The notes beneath the pieces are model-generated. The model worked only from the letters and a program-made list of their open reading frames with translations, was not told where the DNA came from and ran no database searches. Shown here in pieces: positions 1-13,100 of a stretch of DNA of 64,000 nucleotides (position 1 is its first letter; each line of letters opens with the position of its first letter). The DNA comes from Membranipora membranacea (Eukaryota > Bryozoa > Gymnolaemata > Cheilostomatida > Membraniporidae): contig OU612066.1 of NCBI GenBank assembly GCA_914767715.1, positions 1,183,001 to 1,247,000 of the forward strand, written 5' to 3'. The position numbers and the translations under genes were made by a program.

Positions 1-1118
1 TGACAATATTTTTGTCACAGATGGAGACGTCCACCACCAAACAAATTTTGAAGTTGTCGATTCTTCTGTGAAGATTGGAGTTGTATTTTCTTGAGTGGGT
101 TCTGTGGCTGTGCTGGGTTTAGTCGTCCACCACCAGATGAATCTGGTAGTCTGCCCATCATTATCAACTGCTTTTGTAGAAATTATCTTCTCTGTTTGGG
201 AGTTTGCAGTAGTTGTACTCTCTGATCCCTTAGACGTCCACCACCACACAAACCTAGTAGTAGAAGGACTTCCTGTCGGCCTCCACCACCATCTTGATGT
301 TGTTGTTGGTGTTCCACTTCCTGTAGATGTAATCTCCTGTGCTGTCGGAGAAGCTGTGGTAGGGTCTGCTTCTGCTGTCTTCTGCCAACCTGATGTTGTG
401 GTGCTTAATGTCGCTGTTGTATGCTCATCAGTGTCAGTAGCGTATTCTGTATGTGCTGTTTGTGGTGCTGTTTGTGTTGTTGTTTCTGTTGAGCCGATAC
501 TAGATGTGGTTGTGTTACTTTTCAAAGTTGGCAGTGTGGTTGAAGTTTTCTCAGCTGTTGAAATGTAGATATTAGTGCTTATTTTGTCAGTGGGTGGTGA
601 TTTAGAGACTAAGGTTGTAGTAACAGGTTTTGTCTGAGTTGTTTCGTCGGTAAGCCACGTTCTAAAGGGTAGTTCAGACACTTCTATCACCTGAGTTGTT
701 TTCCACCGAACAATATCATCACCACTAGTTTCTAGCGGATCTGTACTATCTTCTGCAGATATATCAATACTTGAGGTGGTGGTACTGTAATCGTCTAACG
801 TTGTGTCATCGAATAAGAGGTCATCGCCGCTACCCTCCTTCTCTGCCTCCTGCTCTGCCTCTTTCTGTGAGTCTGATTTAGTGCTGCTGGATGTAGGAAT
901 TATTGCCTGTGAAGTAGATATATGGTAGGTAGGTGTCTGTTGGCTGGTAGAAGTTGATATGTGATATGTAGGTTCATGTTGATTGCTCAAAGTTGATATA
1001 TGATTGGTAGGAGTATGTTGACTGGTCGTCACCGGACTCTCTGTTACAGATGGTAGTATATTGGCTAGTAGCAGTCCGATCTCATCCGTTGTTGATTCTC
1101 CATCAGCATCGCTTGTTT
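1..1118 (-). CDS. Mucin-like Ser/Thr-rich exon with repeated WWW boxes (part of the ADAMTS gene)
   Basis: One uninterrupted open frame of 372 codons on the minus strand. It joins the last visible TSP1 exon (4527-4701) in phase: a G from that exon plus AA gives GAA. The acceptor is tttttacag next to 1118. The exon is rich in Thr, Ser and Pro, as expected of an O-glycosylated stalk. Toward its end aromatic boxes recur: [34 protein letters not shown] and [11 protein letters not shown]. An acidic stretch ([16 protein letters not shown]) lies in the first half. The exon runs off the left edge, so the C-terminus (membrane span, PLAC domain or plain stop) is unknown. Confidence 0.8.
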
Positions 1119-4100
1119 CTGTAAAAATTCAACACACCTGATTACGGTAGTAGAATCACCAACCCAGAAGTTATTCCTGTGTCCTCCATAGCTCAGATCA
1201 TCGTTTTTTGACGGTTCGTAATATCGGAAGGAACAAAGCAACACCATACATCAAATCGAAGGGAATTTTCTCCTGAGTAAGAATATTAAGGTAGTAAAAA
1301 AATTAATTTGGGGGGCGGCCATTTTTTTAAGCATAACAAATTTTTTTTGGGCCTGTTTCTCCCTTGGATGATAAATATATACTTCCAATGCCTCAGAAAT
1401 ATGCATTTAGATGATATTTATCCATGTTTAAAAAAGAAATTTTGTATCTCTAAAAAAATCACCAAAAAGCCCTTAAACAAATTTAATTTCTGCAAAGTGG
1501 TAGTTGTCTCTCCCGTTTTGGATTTTTTTCACTTTTTTGTTGTTTAACAAGGTTTAACTTCAACAAAATTTTACACAGACGGGTCACGACCAATCTGCCA
1601 TATCCCAGAAGAGGTACAGCAGTCATAGTCACTCCAATCTGAATATACAGCCTTGTTTTAAGCTGGAAAGTCGAAGCAGACGTCGCACCCACAGCGACAA
1701 GATTGCGGCAAAAGTTTCCCCTCATATTCGACAGCTGCAAGCTTACAATCTGCATTGTGATGACCGGTAGTTGGTCCCTGTCAATTCCTCTAGATCTTTA
1801 AGAGCTGGGGGTAGTGCGGTGATTACAATCTTGCAGACAGCCCCAGTTATCTCCCGCCCATGATCGTTGATTACAGATGGTTCAATTTTTTTTATTCTGG
1901 CTGGGCAATCTCCCATTCGCTTGCCTTATAGTCAGAGAGACAGAGGATGAAAGTATCTTCTGTGTACATCCTTCCCTGAGAATAGTTGGTGGCTGGCAGA
2001 CAATATGACAGGGTATTATAATTTTTAGGTGCATGAGACTTGCACCACCGTTTCATGCAGTGCAGCTCCCTACAGGATGAAAATTTACGTTGGATCTTGA
2101 ATTCGGTTTTTTTCATATATTGAAACCTGGTACATTAATTTGATTATTATAAGATTTCGGTGAGGTTGTCAAAGAAAGCTTACATCAAGGAATTTTATAA
2201 AGATTATCACCTATATCTTGACCCCAAAATTCAGCAATAATTGGTCAGGACGCTAAATTAACTCTCGAAGCACTACAGCTTTAGCACAAACTGGGTAGCT
2301 GCTGAGTTGTTTAATTGTCCGTCTCCAATGATACCAAGGCACCATTGAGCAGTTCTTAGCCTGACTTTGACTTACAGTCGCCCCTGTGTATTTGTCTCAA
2401 TGACAACTCATGATTAGCCAATTTGTTAAGCCGATGTGTTATGAAGAAACTTGTGTGAAATGTGACAAACCACCTGGCACAAGTTTTATCCCTCCTTGTT
2501 ATCCCTCTCCCACACGAGCATTTCACATAAAGGGCAACTCAAGCACCGAAATCAACAGCATTGCATAGTATCTCGTCTGCCATGTTATTAGATGATTGAA
2601 GACTTCTTTGCTTTGCATTTGTTCATTGCTTCTGCCAGAAAAGCTCGTCTTGCCATACTTTTAGCAATTTACATGAGCTCCACCAAGACCGTCCGTTCTT
2701 GGGAGATGAAGCAGCTTTTCACACGGGCAGAGTGTCTTTTGGCATCGCCAATGAGTGCAGCTATGACATGGTTAGCTTGTTCGGGACCTATTTCAAAGCT
2801 GCATCAGCAGATAAGTCCCCACTCTTTGCGACTCAACTTTTGAACTCAATGATGGCGCACTGCAGTTAAGGGAATAAATATCAACCAACAAGGCACTTTC
2901 ATTGCTAGCTCACAAAGTTTTGACAGCCATGAGTGAATGTAACTCAGAATTTTGATACCCTCCACCGACATGTCCTGCTCTCAGAATTATCCCATATGTG
3001 GTTAAACCATGTTCAATTGAGCACTTCAGGTCCTGCCTTGCATATTACAGAAAGATTTAGGTGATCATTAAGAATATGTTCTGAGGCAGGTACTATAAAC
3101 GATTGGGTCCCTCAGTTATTTAAAAGTTCTAGGTCCGACTTTATCCCAATTTATCTTAAATTCGAATTTACACTGCCCTTTTATTTGTAACAGAATGATG
3201 GGATAAAATCGGAATAACAATTATACTTTTTTCAAAAGTTGCCAAAAACCAAGTGTATTAATGCTAAACTGTATCATGGTTTTTTATAGGCCTTTGGAAT
3301 GTGTGAAACTGTGATGGTTTTTGGATTATATGGAACTTATTGAGATGTCAGGCAACGCAGATACAGCCAGCACAAGTTATTATAACTATTTAAAAATCAG
3401 AAAGATTAACCTCACCCCAAACCCTTTTAAAAAATCAAACATTACAAATTGAAACTTTAATCTGCTCACAGAGCACATTTAACTCATTTAATCTAACTTC
3501 ATTAGCAAACTGCGCACCCGTGTGCCTCCTATCAAATGTCGGCCCTGTGGAACAAACTGTCCAACATCCTGGAATACAAAAAGACTCAGGCCACCTTTGG
3601 CACTCAGGTGCTACTGACTTTTTTTATCACGGATTTTTGCTACATCTTGTATGGTGTATGGACTTGTACCTCAAAAAACTAAAACCTTAACACGCTGATT
3701 GCGCATGTTGACCTCATCTCTGCCGCACCCGAATACATTCTAATTTCAAAATTCTAAATTCATTGTTGCATTTGAAAACAAACATACCAAATCTTTGAGG
3801 CATGTGTTAGAATATGTTCACTTACAGGATAGGCGTGTTGTTGGTTCGCTGGAGCAACCTGATATTAAATCGCTTGCTTTTTGAATGTCTGGCTCTAGTG
3901 AGACCTTACTGCCATGTAAAAACTGGTTTAGGAATATGTTACTTGACTTATAAGATACTATCTGATCGCTGTAGTGCTAGGCAGTCTGGTGTGAGACTCT
4001 TTTCATTATGTATTACAGGCAGCTGTTGTTGTATTGTGCCTCAATAGCTAGATGAGTCCTCGTCTACAGTATAACCAAATCGCACTAATTTTTTTGGTGC

Positions 4101-7100
4101 CCTCGAAATATCCGGCAGCATAAAAATCCAAGAAAGTTTTTTCAACTGTTTTTATGTCACCCACTATGTTCATATCTAAAATAACTGTGTAAATCAAATT
4201 TATTGTGATAGAAACACTCTTTGTGATGTGTAATGCAAATAGGTATATTTTTGACAAATTTGAAGTTTTCTTCTCTTTAACCCTCCGATTCAGGTGCGCC
4301 CCCCAATTTAAATTTTTTACTACCAAAATATTCTTTTTCCCTAGAGTCTTAGCTTCGATTTGATATATAGTGGTGCTTTGTTCCTTCCGATATCACGAAA
4401 CGCCTTAACGGAGCCACTTTTTTGGGATCTGCCTCTTTACATTAGGCATTGCTCGGTCACATTGGGTACAGTATATAATATACTGTATTGAATATTATTA
4501 GTATTATTTGTTATGCTAGGAGGTACCTGTTCTTGAGTCTGTAGTAGTCAGAGTCACCTGGTAACACGGTTGTACCATGCAAGCTTCAATCTCTGATGGT
4601 TTGTCTAATTCGTCACATTCTGGTTCCCATCTACTCTGCAGACTGACTAGCTGACAGGTCACTTTCCTCCTCTGTGTACCAGCACCACACGATCTGGAGC
4701 ACTGCAAGAGAAAACAAATTTCATACAGGACAAATGTTTTGGATCAAGTTTTTCTCTCTCTCTAAATTGATCTCTATTATCAGTGAAGTACGTCAGAGAG
4801 TACAATCTAACTCAACTTAAGATTTTATGAACTTGACTATACATTTTATAATCATGGGTTATAAGACAGACCGTTGTGAAAGACCCGGCCTTCCAGTATC
4901 CAGCTTGTGTACACATGCTCGTGTCACACGGTCTCTCCAGCTGAGGTTTAGGTTGACCTGAGCAGAAGTCATCCATCACTCTCTGCCACCTCATCTCACT
5001 GGATGGATTCTCTCTCACACAGAATGCCCATCTCTTTTGTGTATAACTCGCTAGAGAGCAAATATCATCTGGGCACTTCATCCATTCACTGGTCACCCAT
5101 CTAAAATCCGACAATAACTGTTCCTAGTATTATGTCCGTGCATACTTTATCAATTATGTCCAGCAAACAAGGAATTAATAATTACTAATGATACACCAGT
5201 GAATATCTTGATTGTAAGACAGGTTTGGGTTCGTAACACATTGTCTGTGCACTTGTACTAAATGTATTTTGTTTCTTGAGAAGGCGACTCCTTCTTACCT
5301 GTGTTGAATGTCACATGGTTTTAGGTTGCATGTTTTCTTGATGGTCTCCGGTTTATTCTCTGCCTTACACAGCAGATCATGAACAGTTTGGTTTAGCTGT
5401 GTATTCATGCAGACAATCCTTTGGTCTTGAATTCCTGGGAAAATATGAAATTAATTTCCTGTTAGATTCATGATGACTGTGCAAAATTATCATTTCTATG
5501 CAAAAAACTGACAAAGCTGTCAAATGCCATTCCCCTTCTTCGCCTTTTTCGCCGAAGATCTTTCCTTTTATATATAGAAATCTAGTCCATATGAGAAAGA
5601 TGTATTATTGTATTATTGTATTAAGCTAAAAATAAGAGAATTCTTTACCATCTCCGCAGGCCTCACTACACTCCGCCCAGCCATGTTTGGCCCATGTGTA
5701 GTTTGTCTGACGTTGCCTCACTTCCTGTCTGGCTCCGTTGTTGACGTTCTGCTCTTCTCCTGATGTGTCCGACTCTCTGATGATACTGAGTGGTTCTGTG
5801 AATGTGATACTCAGAGATGCTCTCATACTGCTGTATGTCGAATATATCTGTAATCATTGAGGAGATAACTACACAGTTCGTCATCGCTGATTTTCGCCGA
5901 GTGGCCTATTAGTTAACTGTGGTTAGTTTATACTGATAGATAAAATCAGCTGGTTACAAATATATAATTCATTTAGGATTCTGCAATAAATCTGTTTAAA
6001 TACATGTCCTCAGTGTGCCTCCTGGAAAGCCCTCTGGACTCACAGAATACCAGAATACGGTGTGCAGGTACTGTACTGTTCATCTGATAATAATGGTAAT
6101 CATAACAAACTCACATATATATCGTATTCAGTCTGTAGAGGACCACTTGACTCGAGAAGCTGACTCCGTGCTGTCTCATATCTCCACAATGTGCCATGAT
6201 CGACCACACTTGCTTGTCTGCTATCCGCCTCCCATGTTATAGTTTTGTTTGTCTTCACATTTCTCAGCACTATAAACACAGTATGCAGATGTCTTATATG
6301 TCACATTATGATTCATGTCATGTAATATTGTTAAGCTGGTACTAAAATGTTGTTTGCACACCAATACTTTCTAGAAAACATAGATACATTGTTTGATTAT
6401 AATACTTATTTTACTCACCAAGTTGCAAAGCGTCATCAGGTTTCTTTATTTTGAAGTTCCTCGTTCCTGGATATATTCTTAGAAGTAATGTATAACCTGA
6501 AAATAAAAACACATGGATTTAGTGACATAGAATTGGCTTCAGTCTCTCATATACTCTGGACTGGGAGTATCTGCTTAACATTTAAATTGGGTAACTCCGA
6601 GCTCCACAACTGGGGGTTTGAGACAAGACATTTTGGGATGGACTGTACTCTCGAAAATTGGGTAACATAAACTCATGCAGAGATATATTACCTCTTTCCA
6701 TTTTATCATTGAAGTAATCCTCTCTCAGCGTACAGTTGGTGTTGTCTCCCCTACATACTCCGCACATGTCATCCTTTGCCTCTGAGTAGAGTTTGCCGTC
6801 ACATCCCACAGGGATACATTTACCAGAGTAGCACATTGAGTATCTGTCATCATAACTACAGAACGTACCGTCTACAGCCTCAGGTTCTCCATACAGAGGG
6901 ATATTATCCTCCTTAGTCTGACAGCTGAGTAAACACTTCTCATTCTCTAATAAACACAGACAGTTATACTCGGGGAGATATTAGGGATGTCTGAGTTTTT
7001 CCCTGACTTTAAGGCATCTGATCGCCATTATTGTTTGTTCTTTTCCAACACCCAGGACCAACAAAGCTCGGTGATTTGCGTAAATGTCGATACCACTTAG

Positions 7101-10100
7101 CAATACCACAATACCACTTATTGCATATACTGATTATGTCAATACCACTTATTGCATATACTGATTATGTCAATACCACTTATTGCATATACTGATTATG
7201 TCAATACCACTTATTGCATATACTGATTATGTCAATACCACTTATTGCATATACTGATTATGTCAATACCACTTATTGCATATACTGATTATGTCAATAC
7301 CACTTATTGCATATACTGATTATGTCAATACCACTTATTGCATATACTGATTATGTCAATACCACTTATTGCATATACTGATTATGTCAATACCACTTAT
7401 TGCATATACTGATTATGTCAATACCACTTATTGCATATACTGATTATGTCAATACCACTTATTGCATATACTGATTATGTCAATACCACTTATTGCATAT
7501 ACTGATTATGTCAATACCACTTATTGCATATACTGATTATGTCAATACCACTTATTGCATATACTGATTATGTCAATACCACTTATTGCATATACTGATT
7601 ATGTCAATACCACTTATTGCATATACTGATTATGTCAATACCACTTATTGCATATACTGATTATGTCAATACCACTTATTGCATATACTGATTATGATAA
7701 ATTCACATAAATTTTTGGCCGCTGTAATGATAATAAAAACTAATGATAAATTTATGAATATGCACTATTAATTTCATTATATAGTTATGATATTATAGAT
7801 TACCTGACTCAGGCTCAAATGGTATGTAGGTTCGTCCCCTCTTGTTATATTTACTACATTGATCCTGTCTTACATCGTCGATTTCCTTTTGGCAGGTCTA
7901 CAAGACGATAAACAAATGAAGAACACTTTCTTAATCATAGCAGCACCCACCACCAGTCAGGCTGTCTGAATGTTATATATTGACCCATACTGCATGTCCT
8001 AACAACCTTAGTGACCAAGTGAAATGCTTGAGAAAATGCGTCATTGGGGAGAGGTAGATTCTCCCTGAATGAGGTTGGTCAATTTTTGATATATCCTTTC
8101 TCCCTCACACTGACAGTAATAAACACCTTCATTGCTGCCAGGGAAGGAAACTGGGTTATGTTTCTTGTTTAGGTACAAGCAACACTATCACACATATTTA
8201 AAATGTGTACAGAAACATTATATTGAAAACTTGATTCACAAGAGGAAAAATATGACTGTTGGAGACAATGTAGCAGTCAAACAGATAAATCACAGCCAGA
8301 ATATTATATCTGTTGATATAGACTGTATTATTGAGAAAAGTTGTGCTCACCCTATAAAACACTCGGTGCTTCATGCATTGTCTTCTAACTTTGAAACTCA
8401 AATTGGCGAATGTTTTACACACCAATCTCATCTGTTCCTGTAATATAATCACACACAACCATGCAGAGACTCAAAGTGTGGCTCAGCAGACAGCATGCTG
8501 TATTCACAATATCCAAAACAGAGTCTAGAAACATGAATAAGGAGAAAGGATTTATCCTAACTCTGCAATACTACGCAACGCCAATCATTAAATTGGTGCA
8601 ACAGTTTTTGTAAAGTCTTGCATGCAATATCATCTCTAACATTAAGAGTACGCTGGCTGTACATGTCGTACTTACCGGCAGATCACACAGTCTCAGCTCA
8701 AACTCATTTCCTGGGCAGTCTTTACCACCAAGTGTCGGCCTGAGGAAGAGAAGGCAGACATATAATACAGCAATAACATAAGATATCATAACTCACCATA
8801 TCACTTGTTAGAAGTTGAAAATTGAAACAACATTTCATTTAGGACATAGTAAGAAACAACATTACTTTGGATGGTCGCAGGTCCTGGTCCTGGATCTAAT
8901 GCCTCGTTCACATGTAGTCGAGCACTGACTCCAGCTGGACCATCTCGACCAGCCACCATCTATACTCCTCAATCTACCAGATGAGGCCTCCTTACTAAGC
9001 CATACAGGGTCATCTGGGTTAGCTACCACACATCGAGAGTTCAGGCACCACTGAAATATTATTGTTATAATTTTATGTTAGTTATTACCATCTGGTGGCC
9101 GTTACCCCTGTGTACGATGGGTCTATATTACATGTTATACCTTGTACAAGAAGATGAATGGTGGTCAGCTTAGTCATCATAATGGGAGTAATGTAAAGTT
9201 TTACCATATGACATGAGAATATATATTTGGGTTGACTTCTCGATAACTACATTAGGTTTTTAATCAGATTTACCCCTAAGCGGCCTTGGACTGAATAGAA
9301 ATAATTGATGCCGTTATAACATGAAAAATGAAGAGACCCTACTTAGGGCCTTGGAGATTCTATATCAAGGCGTAGGCTACTCATTGCCTATGATCCAACA
9401 AAGATTTTGATTGTCTAGGTTGTCTTCTTATATTTCTTGAGTAGGCAACTACTCTATCAATGCTAAAACCTGTGTATAGCCACTTACTCTGTCCCTTCCA
9501 CAAGTACTTCCTGGTAGCGGTGGAGCTCTCTTAGTCTTACACAGATATCTGTTATCTGGAGTAGAACACCACAAGTGTTCACAAGGATTAAAGTTGTGTG
9601 TCACCTGAAAATTAACAATTAATCTCATTAAACAACTTACATTAAAGAGTCAAGAGCCGAGAAAGGCATGTTAATATAATATTTATAAGAAAACTTATGA
9701 TACCTAGTTATCGTTTCTACTAATAATGATTCTGGGAGGATGAACCAGGTAGATTAGATAATACTCACTCTAGAACAGAGTCTGAATCCGGTACCAAAGT
9801 CTTTGACACACTGCTCATCCAGATCCCAGTTCCTACCTATAGGGATATCCAGCTCAGGCCAGTTTGAGTCAAAAGGGCTGTCATTCATACAATACAGTGT
9901 GCTATAAAATGATAATAAGGTAGAATTGAGACGTACTATGCTCAAAAAATCAGTACAATAAAAACTATCAATAAGAAGAGATGGATTGGCTGGAACATTT
10001 CTCTTATCGATTAATCTTTCAATTGATACCTCATCACAGGGAGAATAGAATTTCTCCCTGCTCATCAGTACCCCTGATGAATGCTAATCCTGTCTACAAA

Positions 10101-13100
10101 TCCTTGTCTGTACAGTTTACTCACCTGACTATGGTGTCTATCTCCTCTCTACTACAAGGAGACCAGAAGTAGTTATGTAGGTTAGCCATTACTAGTGGGG
10201 CCATTATAGAGCCTCTCTTTGGTTCGTTCACACACTTATTAGTACCTTCACCATCATGTGACATTCCTATACTGTAAAGAGAAACAAAATTATGTTAAAT
10301 AATTGTGCAAAGATTAACGTTATTGTTCTTGTATATATTTTGCTCTCTATTGGCCATTTTGCGTCTAATGGATTAATTCATGACAATGAATGACTTACGT
10401 GTGTCCAATTTCGTGAGCTGCCACAAAGGCTGTAGAAAACCCATCTTCTTTGATGAGTGCACAACTCCGATCAGGTCTGCACATCCCTGTGACAGGAGCG
10501 TAACCAGCTGGAGACATTCTACCCCTGGAGAGATACATAGCAAAGTCATAGTGACCTGCCTCATGCTCTCTCAGACTGTTGCGAGCCGCCCATGTACAGA
10601 ACTTATCTAGTGTGTATCGGGCATGATCCCCGTCCCACATGGAGTCGGCCTGCATAAAGAGAAGTGAATATGAGTCACTTATACACTATGTGACTATACC
10701 ATAACAAAATTTCCATCAAAAAATATAATTTCAGTTTAATCGATGATTATTTTTGTGTCTTATACACAGCAACGGAAGTTTATATGAACTCATTTTTTTA
10801 AATCCAAAGCAAAATTGAGAATTCTTCATCGTTCATAAAAATTCATCATAGCCAATCTTAACACACAAGTGTTTTAGTTTTTTTACTTGCTTTATTCCCA
10901 AAAATACTTCTATACATACACTGATTTATATTTAAATAAATCAATAAATATTCACTATAAATCAGTGCATACATATTATTAAATGACATACTGACTGTAA
11001 ATTTTGTTTCGTATACTTACAGTCTCTTCCTCGAGCAGTACAAGTTTAACTAGAGACAGTTTGATGTTAACTCCTAGAGAGCTGTGACTGTACACCATGT
11101 TCATCTATAAGATGAGTAAAAGTGTCGGCGTTTATACTGTGATCAGGCCAACTCCAAATATCGCTCTAAATGAAGCTCAGTAAAAGTTAGTGAAAGAACG
11201 GAACACTACGAAAATGTTTGGAAAACACACTTCATTTACTTAAAGTTTGAGGTAGCTATCAAACTACATGTAACAGGCCTGTGTGTTATTTGTCTGTGGA
11301 GGTGGACATAGGTTGTATATCATAACACTTAATTTGGAGTTAATTTAATATTGTAGTGGGCAATGGCCGGGCGAGACACCTACCATATTGAAGAGAGCAA
11401 GCACAAAAAGTTCTGTTTTATCTTCTCCGTGGAAGTCTATTACTGTGTGATCTATAACGACCATCACCTCCAGGTACTTCTGTCCTGTATCAGCGGGTAA
11501 GTCCCTCCGATGTCTCGCCTCTGTGTCACCTCGACCAGTCGGCAGCTGAAACCGCTTATCAAGTAGATCCTCGTACGCTAAAATATATTTACTACCAAAA
11601 TAACAATCAAATCAAACAATGAGACCAAACTAAAAGCACTTAAAGGGCAACCAAGGTTTCGCAGCAATGCATTAATGGGTAGGAAATAATGTGCTAAGCA
11701 GCATCAGCTTTGTGCATTACGCGATGCAAAACTCTAAGTAGTTGCTGACTCTAAGCTGGGTAACAATTCAGTTTAGGGGAGGCTCCAAGACATTGCTGTT
11801 ATGATGATAGAGCACAGGCTAAATGATACCAGGAACAGGAAACTGCTCTATGGTATTCTATTTTAGCTGAGTTTGAGTACCTGATGGATGAAATGTATCA
11901 CAAGAATTCTGGCTGAATAATCGTCCAAATAAGATTTTGTCCTTTTCCCTATGCAGAAGGTGCAATCTGCTATTAATCAATGAGAAGTTGTATGAAACCC
12001 TGGTTGCCCTTTAAGTTGACTATTTATTTATGCATTGCCTTTACTTCGGAAAAAACTGGACCCGTGTTTTGTTTTGCAGACGATTTCCAGTGAAAGTCCC
12101 GTATAATTAACTGATTCAATAAAAGAAGGGACAGTTTTTTAGTAGATTGTATCTCTGAATGACATGTTATGTCAATGAATGATTGACATTGTCATTTGGT
12201 AATATAATCCTGCTGCCTGACCTGTCAGTTTGTCAGGTAATTGTTATGTGAATGTGTAATAATCTGAGCTGGCCTCCCAGCTAAAATACATAATGACTGG
12301 GTGTTTAGTTATAATACCTGGAGTTTTAGGGCTATTGTCATGTTTTATAGGAGATCACTAATGGCTTTGGGGAGCATGCATTCCAAGACAAGGCCAGGAT
12401 AGTAATAGGTACACCTGTGGGTGCTGGTTCTGTAGAGGGGAAGGGTGTGAAACTATCAGCTTATAATGCTCCATCACCCCCAGATCACTATCTATCACTG
12501 TCCATATCTGCCTCTTTCTCTGATAAAAGATTACCTGTGACATTGAGAGGTTTTATCTTATGTGGTCCCTGCTGCTGCATACTGAATTTGTGTTGTGACG
12601 AATATTCGCTCTGCAGTATGACAGCCGGCTCTACAGAGTACTGATTTCCATCATATTCGTACACACCCATCTAAAATAGCCCATAACTAAATATCAGAGA
12701 CTAACCAAAATGTTATAACTTTGGATATACTACAGGTTTCCTCAAAAGGACAAATATCCCTGCGATTGCTTCTCATTGCCAGGTGATTAGGTCTGGTAGT
12801 GAGTGGTGGAGGCAATTCCAACCCAAGCACACTCAGATGTGTTATCGACACCTGACTGTGCAGCAAATCAGTCTGTTTTATCAAACATCTGATAATATCA
12901 GAAAATCTTTTGTAATAGCACAACTATTTATTGAGTTTTGTTTGTAAACAAAGCAATTTAACTTTTTCAACTGTCACACTGTCTGCAACCACATGAAAGA
13001 AAAAAATACTATTTACAATAGCAGTAGGGTGTGGGTGTTTCTATCCTGGGTATTCATTCAATGTAAGTGATAATTATGATGGCTTTTCCGAAAATTAAGA

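Noticed and set aside
95-568. 157-residue plus-strand open frame
   Set aside because: It is the antisense shadow of the Thr/Ser-rich minus-strand ADAMTS exon; its Val-rich composition is what ACA/ACC codons give in reverse.
1065-1247. Minus-strand open frame reading from upstream into the ADAMTS tail exon
   Set aside because: It reads the tail exon out of frame. A 19-base intron joining it would lead to a stop, while the exon at 4527-4701 fits exactly in phase.
2592-2843. Plus-strand frame inside the ADAMTS intron
   Set aside because: No splice sites or recognisable domain. The opposite strand gives longer protein-like stretches, but they are broken by stops.
7110-7695. Possible CRISPR-like array
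   Set aside because: Units are contiguous with no unique spacers and the context is an animal intron; it is a minisatellite.
8132-8443. 103-residue plus-strand frame in an ADAMTS intron
   Set aside because: Low-complexity Lys/His/Ile-rich composition with no recognisable family; likely chance.
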